Source of the DNA: Argyresthia goedartella | Lineage: Eukaryota > Arthropoda > Insecta > Lepidoptera > Argyresthiidae | DNA: 64,000 nt | Direction of reading: 5' to 3' | NCBI GenBank assembly: GCA_949825045.1 | Contig: OX463813.1 | Span: 28,068,001 to 28,132,000, forward strand | Shown: positions 9,139 to 20,772 of the stretch, piece after piece | How the letters are laid out: each line of letters begins with the position of its first letter | Numbering within the stretch: position 1 is the stretch's first letter | Notes under the pieces: model-generated | Database searches by the model: none | What the model was told of the DNA's origin: nothing | What the model saw: only the letters and a program-made list of their open reading frames with translations | Translations under genes and position numbers: made by a program

Positions 9139-11733
9139 ATGAGAGATGAAACGCCTTTCGTAAAACGAAGCTATCCCATACCGTTCGCATATCGCGATAA
9201 AGTAACAAAACGATTGGAAGAAATGGAACGAATAGGTATTATTAGCAGGCAATCTACGGATTTCAGCAGTCCATTGACTTGTGCATTAAAGAAATCAGGA
9301 GAGGTCCGTATACTGCTAGATGCACGACAATTAAACACGGGAATGGTTGGGGAGGTTGAAACCACACCTTTAATGAGTGAGATATTGCAATCCGGGCGCC
9401 GGATAAACTACATAGGGGTTATTGATATCAAAGATGCGTATTTTTATATACCATTATCAGACGAACCTAAACGATACACGGGTTTTGTATATCAAGGCAG
9501 AAGTTATGTTTACAACGTTTTACCTCAGGGGTTGAAAACCAGTGTGGGTTCATTTTCGAGGGCGATGGACTTAATTCTAGGGCCAGAGGTTAGGTCATAT
9601 TGTTTAAATTTTGTTGACGATTTGGCAATTTTAACTGAGGGTGACTTCGAACAGCATTTGTCTCAAGTGGACACGGTTCTGAGTAAATTGAAAGACGCGG
9701 GCTTCACATGCAAACTAAAAAAATGCGAGTTTGCACAAAAAAAGGTCAAGTTATTGGGGCACATTTTGTCTACACAAGGTTTGCAAATGGACCCGGACAA
9801 AATTGAAACACTTAAATTATATCCGTCACCCAGAACTGTCAGGCAATTGAGGGCGTTTTTGGGGTTCATAAATTACTTTCGGAGGTTTATAAAAAATTTT
9901 GGAATGTTAACACAGCCCTTGTACAATTTATTACGGTCTGGAGTCAAGTTCGTTTGGAGTGCGCAGATGCAAAGTGCTTTTGACGAGATAAAAAAACAAT
10001 TCTCAGAAAGTATAATTTTGAGTCAGCCATTGGCGGGAAAAACATATTATGTTCAATGTGACGCCAGCGCTATAGGAATTGGGGGCTATGTTTATCAATT
10101 AGATGATTCGGGCCAGGAACGAATTATAGGGTTCTGTACGCAGGCATTTAAGGGGGCCCAGACTAGATGGGCTATCAGTGAACAGGAAATGTATGCAGTT
10201 ATATACACTCTAAAGCGATTTGAGATATATTTGCGGGGAGAAAAAGTTATTATTAGAACTGATCATAAAAGTTTGACGTTCATTAAGTCGTGGACTTTAT
10301 TGGGGGCACGCGTAACTAGGTGGGTTATGTTTTTAGAACAATTCGATTACGACATAGAATTTGTGCGAGGGACTGATAATCAAATTGCCGACACGCTAAG
10401 CAGGCAAATAGCGGGACCTGGAGGTATGATTGACAGTACAAATGTTCAGCCGGGGATATTCTGGTTTCAGGCATCGAATGCCGCAAGTGTTGTTTCGAGT
10501 TTACGGGACATTGCGAGATTACAAAGCGAAGATGAGCGGTTGAATCGAATTAGCGGTTGTATCAGACGTAGTGTCGTAGATACGGGGACAAGAGGTTTTG
10601 ATAATTACAAGCTAGTGGGTGATACGTTATATTTTCACGTGCCGAAGCGGAACGTACAGTTGCTGGTAATTCCGAAATCACTACAGGAGGAACTAATTTT
10701 ACACATACATGAAGAAATAGGTCACTACGGCAGATATAAAATATTAGCACTGATGAAGGACAGATATTGTTTTCTTCATATGAGTAGGGTGATTGGCACG
10801 GTGATAAGAAGTTGTGACATATGTCAAGGGGTCAAACCAAGTACTGACAATACCGTTGGTCCTTGTACACCGATGTTGGTGGAAAAGTTGGGTGAGAAAG
10901 TTTTCTCGGACCTTTATGGGCCATTGCCCGTAGGTCAATTCGGATATCAATATATATATGTGATTCAAGACGTGTACAGTAAAGTAATAAAATTATATCC
11001 AATGCGAAAAGCGACAGGTAGGAGCGTGCTCGCTTGTACAAAGAGATTTCATAGGGAAATACCTATCGAAACTATAATTACGGACTCAGGACCACAGTTC
11101 ATATCGAAAGTATGGGAATTTGGACTCAAACAGCTGGGGATTCGGGTCACTCATACGTCGGTGTATTGTCCAAATTCTAATAGCGTAGAAAGAGTGAATC
11201 GCGAGCTAGGTCGACTGATTAGAACTTATTGCGGCGGAAGTAATCGTAGTTGGGTCGACGTGTTACCGGACATTCAAAATTGCTATAATAACATCGAACA
11301 CACAAGCACAGGCTTTGCGCCTAATGAGTTAGCGTTTGGTAGGCGGGAACCGTTAACTATTGACAAGGAATTAGACGATGAATGGTTATTAGGCCATAGT
11401 GTGCGAGATACGGAACAGGTGCGGAATGTAGCGATAGAAAACTCTAAAAGTTCTAGTGAACGACGTAAGCGACAGGCAGACAAATGGCGTAAGTTAGAAG
11501 TCTATCGTATAGGTGATTATGTGAAACTTAAGACTTTTGTGCGTTCAAATAAAGAACATAAAATCATGCGGAAATTTTCATTGTTGTATAAAGGGCCTTA
11601 TGTCATTTCGGCAGTGGTATATCCTAACTGTTATACTTTAGTAGATCCGGTTTCAAATGAGATATTGGGTAACTTCAATACTATAAATATAGCCAGGTAT
11701 TATGTGAGGACGAATAAGGGTGTAGATAAATAA
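9139..11733 (+). CDS. pol: Gypsy-like pol: RT, RNase H and integrase (F1)
   Basis: 864 residues from ATG 9139; the frame is also open upstream across the protease junction, so the ATG may not be the true start. RT: ILLDARQLN, then FVDD at residues 158-161. RNase H: D308 (CDAS), E350, D375 and an ADTLSR end. Integrase: H524-x4-H529 with C559-x2-C562, then D591, D649 and E684. Only 34 residues separate D649 and E684, where Gypsy integrases usually have 35; the NGQVER-type block is shortened to NSVER. Distinguishing residues in this copy are Gln in LKQLG and Asp in VRDTEQ. No env follows. It would reverse transcribe and integrate element DNA. Confidence 0.92.
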   Translation: MRDETPFVKRSYPIPFAYRDKVTKRLEEMERIGIISRQSTDFSSPLTCALKKSGEVRILLDARQLNTGMVGEVETTPLMSEILQSGRRINYIGVIDIKDAYFYIPLSDEPKRYTGFVYQGRSYVYNVLPQGLKTSVGSFSRAMDLILGPEVRSYCLNFVDDLAILTEGDFEQHLSQVDTVLSKLKDAGFTCKLKKCEFAQKKVKLLGHILSTQGLQMDPDKIETLKLYPSPRTVRQLRAFLGFINYFRRFIKNFGMLTQPLYNLLRSGVKFVWSAQMQSAFDEIKKQFSESIILSQPLAGKTYYVQCDASAIGIGGYVYQLDDSGQERIIGFCTQAFKGAQTRWAISEQEMYAVIYTLKRFEIYLRGEKVIIRTDHKSLTFIKSWTLLGARVTRWVMFLEQFDYDIEFVRGTDNQIADTLSRQIAGPGGMIDSTNVQPGIFWFQASNAASVVSSLRDIARLQSEDERLNRISGCIRRSVVDTGTRGFDNYKLVGDTLYFHVPKRNVQLLVIPKSLQEELILHIHEEIGHYGRYKILALMKDRYCFLHMSRVIGTVIRSCDICQGVKPSTDNTVGPCTPMLVEKLGEKVFSDLYGPLPVGQFGYQYIYVIQDVYSKVIKLYPMRKATGRSVLACTKRFHREIPIETIITDSGPQFISKVWEFGLKQLGIRVTHTSVYCPNSNSVERVNRELGRLIRTYCGGSNRSWVDVLPDIQNCYNNIEHTSTGFAPNELAFGRREPLTIDKELDDEWLLGHSVRDTEQVRNVAIENSKSSSERRKRQADKWRKLEVYRIGDYVKLKTFVRSNKEHKIMRKFSLLYKGPYVISAVVYPNCYTLVDPVSNEILGNFNTINIARYYVRTNKGVDK

Positions 11734-12115
11734 GATAGTGTATAAAAGTTATATAATTAAGCTGTAAGCTGTAAATTTGTGTAACTACTTTGTAGATTTA
11801 AGGATCTTGCATGGTTTGGAAACAAAAACAAAAAAAAAAAACAAAAAAAAATCAATTTGTATATATATAGTAATACGAATTAGGATAAATTGCGGGTAAG
11901 CGAGGTTGTATAGTTAGATAGATAAATAAGATAAGACAGGAGAGAACTCAATCGAGTTGTGTAAATATTATATACATAATTGACAGATTCATCGGTCTGT
12001 GTACATGATTTGAGATGTCCGTATATATAGAGTAGATATGGACAAAGCATGGGTGGCATAGTGGTAATGAGATCCTTGCGCCATGTTAACTGAGATAAAC
12101 AGTGTCTCAAGGTCT

Positions 12116-12125
12116 GGGAGGGGGC
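12116..12125 (+). other. Polypurine tract before LTR3
   Basis: gggaggggg plus one C directly precedes the TGTAATGG start of the LTR, the expected place for a plus-strand primer. The same tract precedes LTR2 and LTR4-LTR7. An A-rich tract lies 290 bases upstream, where copies differ most in length. Confidence 0.6.
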
Positions 12126-14357
12126 TGTAATGGTACACGAGAGTCGGTACATTTGATGCTTCATTCTGCGTGATAGATGGCTAGCCCAACGCCGCGCTGT
12201 TTTGAATACGAATCGGTTCAGATAATGTTTGGGGGTTTTGCGTAGCTCAGTGGCAAGTTAGCAAAAAAACAGAGCCGACGCTTGGGATGGTTCCAGGAAG
12301 TTTACAGGTCAGGTTTTTTGTCGCATTCCTGCGAGATGTGTAGGAATCAGAGCCGAGTTGGCTGCGCGTTGAATAAATTGTGAATAACTAAATAATGAAA
12401 GGTTATTATGGAACGATACGGAGAAAGCTATTATGTTGATTGCAAATATACAATTGCGATTGAGGTATGGTATGGAGAGTCTGACATCACTAGTCTGAAT
12501 ATCATTCTAGTGGTCTTTGCTACGCGCGTCTAGCGGTCGGGAAATGCTTAATTAATCGCAACAAGCTTTTATTGGTCAGCGATCAACAGATTCTGTGTAT
12601 CGGCAGTACCAAATGATTTGAGTGATAACCTACGGTTGATCATAGTGAATATGCGTACACACAGTTTGTAGAACGGCGGATCTGCATGGCATGGTTGAAA
12701 ATAGACCCTGTGTAGTTAGTGATAAGAAGCTTCGCTTGGGCAGAGCGTGTTCGCAAAGGACGCTGGGTTTTTTTTCTTTCAGACATGTGGGGCGTATAAA
12801 TACGAGAGCGTGGGAGGGGAGAGCATTCAGTCTCAGCGTCTAGCTACTGTGACAGTCATCTTTCACGAGTTCTAAACAGTTTTGTCTGCCGTGTTACGCG
12901 TCAGAACTATACGAAATTGTGATTGCGAAGTTTCAGTGGGTTTTCGTGAGTGTCTGAAGCGCCGAGATATACCTCGGTTCCTAACCTTTATATCAACCAA
13001 CCCCAAATACCAAAACTATCCTTGGGTCGTTAGAAAAGAACTTGTAAGTCAATTATCTGAGTCTGAGTCTGGGCTTGGAGCGACCCTAAATTCTTTTTTC
13101 CTTCACCATAGGGTTCCTGGATTGGCTCTTAGGATATTCGCGGGCTAATCCTCTCCTCATTCCTTTCGAGTAGCGAGTTTTGAAATTCCCACACACACAG
13201 TCATTAAACATTCAAGCACATTCAAATCAAACTCAACCATTTTCGAGTGGTGTCGATAATGGACGTGGTATAACACTAGGTTTTAGACTAGGCTAGACAG
13301 GAGTTTAGTTGCGGCTAAACCTAGGTTGGCAGGGCATAGGGAGACTGTTTGATCGATGAGGTTCCGCGGATGGAAATAACAAATTCAGAACAAAGTTAAA
13401 CCGGTGTCAACACAGATAACATATCCTGTTGATATTTGACATTTGAGTGTTGTCGAGGACGCGCGAAGAGATCAATTTACAGTCTAAAGTTCATTGTTTA
13501 GGACCGGGTAGGTGTTTTGCATTGCCTTGGGTCAGATTGGATTCAAGTTGCATTTTTAAATTAAATGTAAATTTCGCTGGAGGTCTAATGTGTAGGCTGA
13601 GTCGGTATATATGATTAGGCTCAGCCGAGGCGTGCTGCGGCAGTGGAATTCATAGTTCGGTATTTATTGAACTATGCACTTCGCTATGGTGTGGGTTAGA
13701 TCTCCTAAAACAATAATGCTTACGTTTCGATAACATCCAGCTCAAATTGCGCAGAGTTGAAGGTTTCAAAACGTTACGGACCTTTTGAGGTAACCGCTGG
13801 TTCAGAACCCATTTCGGAAAATCAATTCGCAATTATGTAAACCGGTCTTTTCGGATCGTTATTGCCGTGAACCAAATATATAATTGGAACCACCACAAGC
13901 CGCTACTAGCGAGCACATGAAATATCATTGAGTACTCACGTCGTAAAACTACGACGGATATCTATACGATATCACAAACAATTATTATAAACTGTGGTCG
14001 ACCACTATAAAAAAAAAAAGAAGTTCCAATCGCCCATATATACAAAAACCAGATGGTGCCATCACCCATAAAATATAACAACGATCGTTCTGGCGCAATA
14101 CACCGCTGACTGATGCGAATTACCGGCTCGCGGACATATATGCTTTCTCTGTCTAACTTGAAACTGTAACTTCCTGAACCAAACTTCGTTCGACTATTGT
14201 ACGCCTAACGAACTTCTCTACGAACGAGAAATTCAGACTTATCATTCTTAACTTACAAATCTTACAGCTGAATCGGGTCCTCTCATTTTGGGATAGATAG
14301 AATAGACGATCATAGCTACTGATAGCGGCGGCTCGACCTTAGCCGTGTGCCGTTACA
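12126..14357 (+). repeat. LTR3 (F1/S2 junction LTR), 2232 bp
   Basis: This is the reciprocal mosaic of LTR2: F-type (A at 13617) in the left two thirds and S-type from 13835 to the end (A at 13835, gaagttcc rather than gaagtttc, terminal ccgttaca). The switch lies between 13617 and 13835. Confidence 0.92.
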
Positions 14358-14557
14358 GATTTCTGGTGCCGAGACCGAAGGATATCCTAGATAGTCTGAT
14401 ACCTAGATATTCTAAAAGAATCAAGGTCTAACGCGTTACTTTTAAAAATAACCAGACGTAGAAACGATTTTAAACAGTTCAGTTTTGTAAATAAGAAATA
14501 AGCAAAAAAAGGGGCATTGTTCTCAGACGAGCTACGACGGTTTAGTGTTCAGGAATA

Positions 14558-15614
14558 ATGATCGGCCGGCTTAGGAAAACCGTTAGTCGGGTAGCACGAG
14601 ACGTTTCACTTTCGCATACAAGTGAAATGGCGTCAGGGCAGGTGACGCAATTGTTATTTGAAATAGTGAATAGATTAGACAGTTTGGAAAGGGGTTCTAG
14701 CGCAAGCAATGCTAGTAGGACTTCGGACAGACAGACTGACAGACAGGAACTAGAGACGTTTGAACAATCGGTAGAAAAACGTCAATCATGCATTGTGAAA
14801 ATGACACAGAAGTTGCCGACATTCGATGGGCGGAGTTCGGAAATTCCGATGATTTTCTTAAGAGATTTAAAGGCTTATATTAAAGTCTCGGGAGATAGTT
14901 CTAGGGCTTTGATATGGGCAACGGATAGTTTGGTAGGAATTGCAAAAGTTCGAATGAGCATATACAGAGACTCATGGCGAACCTATTCGGATTTTGAAAA
15001 AGATTTCAGAGAGGTATTCTGGGGTGATAATGAACAGGAATTAATTAAGCAAAGATTCTAACTGCGAAGTTTGATTCTAAGAAAGGTCAAAGTATGGAAT
15101 AATTCTTTGCCTCTCAATTGAATAGCATATATGAGCTTACGATACCGTTTACTGATACGGAGAAAATCAACACGATTTTCAGACAGTTGCCGCGTGATAT
15201 TCAGGTAGCGTTTTTTGCTAGAAAGGAACCTATGACTATACGGGATGCGGTCGAGTTCCTTCGGCATTTAGAACGGAATGTCGATGGGGGATTAAGTGCG
15301 TTGCATGGTTCGGATACAATGGATACGAATAATGTAAGGCGGAATAGCTACATGCGTGGGCAATATCGAGCTATGCGGGTAAATACGTTACATTATAACG
15401 CGGTGAGTCGTAGGAATAATTATAACGCGGGAACGAGGGGCGAAACGAATTTGGGACGCGCGGTCGCGGTTATTTTCGCGGTAGAGGTAGACAGCCTCAG
15501 GCTAGTTTCAAGGCAATAGAGTTCCAAAGGGGCAATGATGGTTCAGATAATACAGAGGCAGGGCAAAGTTCAAGTGACAGGAATAATGCGATAAATCAGA
15601 ATTCAAAAAACTAG
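14558..15614 (+). pseudogene. gag: gag of short unit S2, broken
   Basis: It matches S1 gag at the protein level, including the S-specific Phe, Ile and His residues, and has the same frame changes and in-frame stop. The leader differs by a few bases (accagacg against acccaacg in S1), so it is a separate copy. Confidence 0.75.
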
Positions 15615-15699
15615 TGGACTCGCGCGGGTCGTTCGCGCTCAGATATTTATTACGGTTCGGGTGGACAGCCGATCGAATTGGGAAAAAGCATAGACTGTA

Positions 15700-16027
15700 A
15701 GACACGGAACAGGTGCGGAATGTAGCGATAGAAAACTCTAAAAGTTCTAGTGAACGACGTAAGCGACAGGCAGACAAATGGCGTAAGTTAGAAGTCTATC
15801 GTATAGGTGATTATGTGAAACTTAAGACTTTTGTGCGTTCAAATAAAGAACATAAAATCATGCGGAAATTTTCATTGTTGTATAAAGGGCCTTATGTCAT
15901 TTCGGCAGTGGTATATCCTAACTGTTATACTTTAGTAGATCCGGTTTCAAATGAGATATTGGGTAACTTCAATACTATAAATATAGCCAGGTATTATGTG
16001 AGGACGAATAAGGGTGTAGATAAATAA
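15700..16027 (+). pseudogene. pol C-terminal remnant of S2
   Basis: It has exactly the same deletion breakpoint as S1 (actgta joined to agacacgg, with the same T-to-C change near the joint). S1 and S2 therefore descend from one deleted copy. Confidence 0.88.
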
Positions 16028-16420
16028 GATAGTGTATAAAAGTTATATAATTAAGCTGTAAGCTGTAAATTTGTGTAACTACTTTGTAGATTTAAGGATC
16101 TTGCATGGTTTGGAAACAAAAACAAAAAAAAAAAAAACAAAAAAAAACAATTTGTATATATATAGTAATACGAATTAGGATAAATTGCGGGTAAGCGAGG
16201 TTGTATAGTTAGATAGATAAATAAGATAAGACAGGAGAGAACTCAATCGAGTTGTGTAAATATTATATACATAATTGACAGATTCATCGGTCTGTGTACA
16301 TGATTTGAGATGTCCGTATATATAGAGTAGATATGGACAAAGCATGGGTGGCATAGTGGTAATGAGATCCTTGCGCCATGTTAACTGAGATAAACAGTGT
16401 CTCAAGGTCTGGGAGGGGGC

Positions 16421-18650
16421 TGTAATGGTACACGAGAGTCGGTACATTTGATGCTTCATTCTGCGTGATAGGGGGCTAGCCCAACGCCGCGCTGTTTTGA
16501 ATACGAATCGGTTCAGATAATGTTTGGGGGTTTTGCGTAGCTCAGTGGCAAGTTAGCAAAAAAACAGAGCCGACGCTTGGGATGGTTCCAGGAAGTTTAC
16601 AGGTCAGGTTTTTTGTCGCATTCCTGCGAGATGTGTAGGAATCAGAGCCGAGTTGGCTGCGCGTTGAATAAAATGTGAATAACTAAATAATGAAAGGTTA
16701 TTATGGAACGATACGGAGAAAGCTATTATGTTGATTGCAAATATACAATTGCGATTGAGGTATGGTATGGAGAGTCTGACATCACTAGTCTGAATATCAT
16801 TCTAGTGGTCTTTGCTACGCGCGTCTAGCGGTCGGGAAATGCTTAATTAATCGCAACAAGCTTTTATTGGTCAGCGATCAACAGATTCTGTGTATCGGCA
16901 GTACCAAATGATTTGAGTGATAACCTACGGTTGATCATAGTGAATATGCGTACACACAGTTTGTAGAACGGCGGATCTGCATGGCATGGTTGAAAATAGA
17001 CCCTGTGTAGTTAGTGATAAGAAGCTTCGCTTGGGCAGAGCGTGTTCGCAAAGGACGCTGGGTTTTTTTTCTTTCAGACATGTGGGGCGTATAAATACGA
17101 GAGCGTGGGAGGGGAGAGCATTCAGTCTCAGCGTCTAGCTACTGTGACAGTCATCTTTCACGAGTTCTAAACAGTTTTGTCTGCCGTGTTACGCGTCAGA
17201 ACTATACGAAATTGTGATTGCGAAGTTTCAGTGGGTTTTCGTGAGTGTCTGAAGCGCCGAGATATACCTCGGTTCCTAACCTTTATATCAACCAACCCCA
17301 AATACCAAAACTATCCTTGGGTCGTTAGAAAAGAACTTGTAAGTCAATTATCTGAGTCTGAGTCTGGGCTTGGAGCGACCCTAAATTCCTTTTTCCTTCA
17401 CCATAGGGTTCCTGGATTGGCTCTTAGGATATTCGCGGGCTAATCCTCTCCTCATTCCTTTCGAGTAGCGAGTTTTGAAATTCCCACACACACAGTCATT
17501 AAACATTCAAGCACATTCAAATCAAACTCAACCATTTTCGAGTGGTGTCGATAATGGACGTGGTATAACACTAGGTTTTAGACTAGGCTAGACAGGAGTT
17601 TAGTTGCGGCTAAACCTAGGTTGGCAGGGCATAGGGAGACTGTTTGATCGATGAGGTTCCGCGGATGGAAATAACAAATTCAGAACAAAGTTAAACCGGT
17701 GTCAACACAGATAACATATCCTGTTGATATTTGACATTTGAGTGTTGTCGAGGACGCGCGAAGAGATCAATTTACAGTCTAAAGTTCATTGTTTAGGACC
17801 GGGTAGGTGTTTTGCATTGCCTTGGGTCAGATTGGATTCAAGTTGCATTTTTAAATTAAATGTAAATTTCGCTGGAGGTCTAATGTGTAGGCTGAGTCGG
17901 TATATATGATTAGGCTCAGCCGAGGCGTGCTGCGGCAGTGGAATTCATAGTTCGGTATTTATTGAACTATGCACTTCGCTATGGTGTGGGTTAGATCTCC
18001 TAAAACAATAATGCTTACGTTTCGATAACATCCAGCTCAAATTGCGCAGAGTTGAAGGTTTCAAAACGTTACGGACCTTTTGAGGTAACCGCTGGTTCAG
18101 AACCCATTTCGGAAAATCAATTCGCAATTGTGTAAACCGGTCTTTTCGGATCGTTATTGCCGTGAACCAAATATATAATTGGAACCACCACAAGCCGCTA
18201 CTAGCGAGCACATGAAATATCATTGAGTACTCACGTCGTAAAACTACGACGGATATCTATACGATATCACAAACAATTATTATAAACTGTGGTCGACCAC
18301 TATAAAAAAAAAGAAGTTTCAATCGCCCATATATACAAAAACCAGATGGTGCCATCACCCATAAAATATAACAACGATCGTTCTGGCGCAATACACCGCT
18401 GACTGATGCGAATTACCGGCTCGCGGACATATATGCTTTCTCTGTCTAACTTGAAACTGTAACTTCCTGAACCAAACTTCGTTCGACTATTGTACGCCTA
18501 ACGAACTTCTCTACGAACGAGAAATTCAGACTTATCATTCTTAACTTACAAATCTTACAGCTGAATCGGGTCCTCTCATTTTGGGATAGATAGAATAGAC
18601 GATCATAGCTACTGATAGCGGCGGCTCGACCTTAGCCGTGTGCTGTTACA
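16421..18650 (+). repeat. LTR4 (S2/F2 junction LTR), 2230 bp
   Basis: It shows the same S-to-F switch as LTR2 (A at 16673 S-type; F-type by 17153; terminal ctgttaca). That is best explained by duplication of the whole S-F dimer. Confidence 0.92.
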
Positions 18651-18850
18651 GATTTCTGGTGCCGAGACCGAAGGATATCCTAGATAGTCTGATACCTAGA
18701 TATTCTAAAAGAATCAAGGTCTAACGCGTTACTTTTAAAAATAACACAACGTAGAAACGATTTTAAACAGTTCAGTTTTGTAAATAAGAAATAAGCAAAA
18801 AAAGGGGCATTGTTTTCAGACGAGCTACGACGGTTTAGTGTTCAGGAATA

Positions 18851-19907
18851 ATGGTCGGCCGGCTTAGGAAAACCGTTAGTCGGGTAGCACGAGACGTTTC
18901 ACTTTCGCATACAAGTGAAATGGCGTCAGGGCAGGTGACGCAATTGTTATCTGAAATAGTGAATAGATTAGACAGTTTGGAAAGGGGTTCTAGCGCAAGC
19001 AATGCTAGTAGGACTTCGGACAGACAGACTGACAGACAGGAACTAGAGACGTTTGAACAATCGGTAGAAAAACGTCAATCATGCATTGTGAAAATGACAC
19101 AGAAGTTGCCAACATTCGATGGGCGGAGTTCGGAAAATCCGATGATTTTCTTAAGAGATTTAAAGGCTTATATTAAAGTCTCGGGAGATAGTTCTAGGGC
19201 TTTGATATGGGCAACGGATAGTTTGGTAGGAATTGCAAAAGTTCGAATGAGCATATACAGAGACTCATGGCGAACCTATTCGGATTTTGAAAAAAATTTC
19301 AGAGAGGTATTCTGGGGTGATAATGAACAGGAATTAATTAAGCAAAGATTCTAACTGCGAAGTTTGATTCTAAGAAAGGTCAAAGTATGGAATAATTCTT
19401 TGCCTCTCAATTGAATAGCATATATGAGCTTACGATACCGTTTACTGATACGGAGAAAATCAACACGATTTTCAGACAGTTGCCGCGTGATATTCAGGTA
19501 GCGTTTTTTGCTAGAAAGGAACCTATGACTATACGGGATGCGGTCGAGTTCCTTCGGCATTTAGAACGGAATGTCGATGGGGGATTAAGTGCGTTGCATG
19601 GTTCGGATACAATGGATACGAATAATGTAAGGCGGAATAGCTACATGCGTGGGCAATATCGAGCTATGCGGGTAAATACGTTACGTTATAACGCGGTGAG
19701 TCGTAGGAATAATTATAACGCGGGAACGAGGGGCGAAACGAATTTGGGACGCGCGGTCGCGGTTATTTTCGCGGTAGAGGTAGACAGCCTCAGGCTAGTT
19801 TCAAGGCAATAGAGTTCCAAAGGGGCAATGATGGTTCAGATAATACAGAGGCAGGGCAAAGTTCAAGTGACAGGAATAATGCGATAAATCAGAATTCAAA
19901 AAACTAG
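18851..19907 (+). pseudogene. gag: gag of full unit F2, broken
   Basis: It shares Val2 with F1 and no other unit. Near the end of the second frame it has VDS, like the short units, where F1 has VDN. It has the same lesions as F1. Confidence 0.75.
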
Positions 19908-20740
19908 TGGACTCGCGCGGGTCGTTCGCGCTCAGATATTTATTACGGTTCGGGTGGACAGCCGATCGAATTGGGAAAAAGCATAGACTGTATGATTTGT
20001 GTAATTTGGATTCGAACGTGGGTGTGAATGAATTTATTCAATTATTAGCGCATAAAGCACATGGATATGCCGTGTGTTTAGATGAAAAATCTAGATCGAA
20101 TTGTAGAGATCGAAATGACAGACGTTTACATACGATATTCAGAGACGACGATTCGACTGAGTGTGGGCGCGATTTATGTAGTACATTGACATTACCTGAG
20201 ATAGATGTGCGTATTGGGAATATTGTTGTAAGGAGTTTGATTGATTCGGGGAGCGAAATCAGTGTAATAAGTCGGAGAGTGTACGAAGAAGTGTGCAGAC
20301 AATTGGGAAAACCGACGGAAATACCGATTCCAAGTTTGAGAATCACAGGTGCATTTGGAGTCAGTAAGGAAAAGGTTGATAAATTAGTAACGTTACCATT
20401 AACAATAGGTGAATGCGTTATCGATACTCCAATGCTAGTATTAACAAGGGTGCCTAAAGATTTAATTTTGGGGTTTGATTTTATACAACAGACGCGAGCC
20501 AGTTTAATGTGTGAGGGTAATAAGAGGCTAATTATACGAAGCGCCGGGCGGATGTGTGAAATACCATTAGGTACTAGCCCTAATCAGGATTCTTGCTGTT
20601 GTACAATGGAAGTACAGAACCAAGATACCAGTAGAAATGTGATAGAGGAATATGTGAATAATTCATCAATACCTGTTGAACACAAAACAAAGTTATTGCC
20701 GGTGTTAAATAAACATGCAGAGTTGTTTGCGATAGGGTAG
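19880..20740 (+). CDS. Protease region of F2
   Basis: Translation is identical to F1 from the GTG at 19907, with the Asp-Ser-Gly catalytic motif intact and the same break before RT. Confidence 0.8.
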   Translation, partial: CDKSEFKKLVDSRGSFALRYLLRFGWTADRIGKKHRLYDLCNLDSNVGVNEFIQLLAHKAHGYAVCLDEKSRSNCRDRNDRRLHTIFRDDDSTECGRDLCSTLTLPEIDVRIGNIVVRSLIDSGSEISVISRRVYEEVCRQLGKPTEIPIPSLRITGAFGVSKEKVDKLVTLPLTIGECVIDTPMLVLTRVPKDLILGFDFIQQTRASLMCEGNKRLIIRSAGRMCEIPLGTSPNQDSCCCTMEVQNQDTSRNVIEEYVNNSSIPVEHKTKLLPVLNKHAELFAIG

Positions 20741-20772
20741 GTCGGACAAATAAATATATACATGAGATAAAA

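Noticed and set aside
11734..12125. Possible env gene after pol
   Set aside because: About 390 bases with no suitable frame separate pol from the LTR. The element has no envelope gene here.
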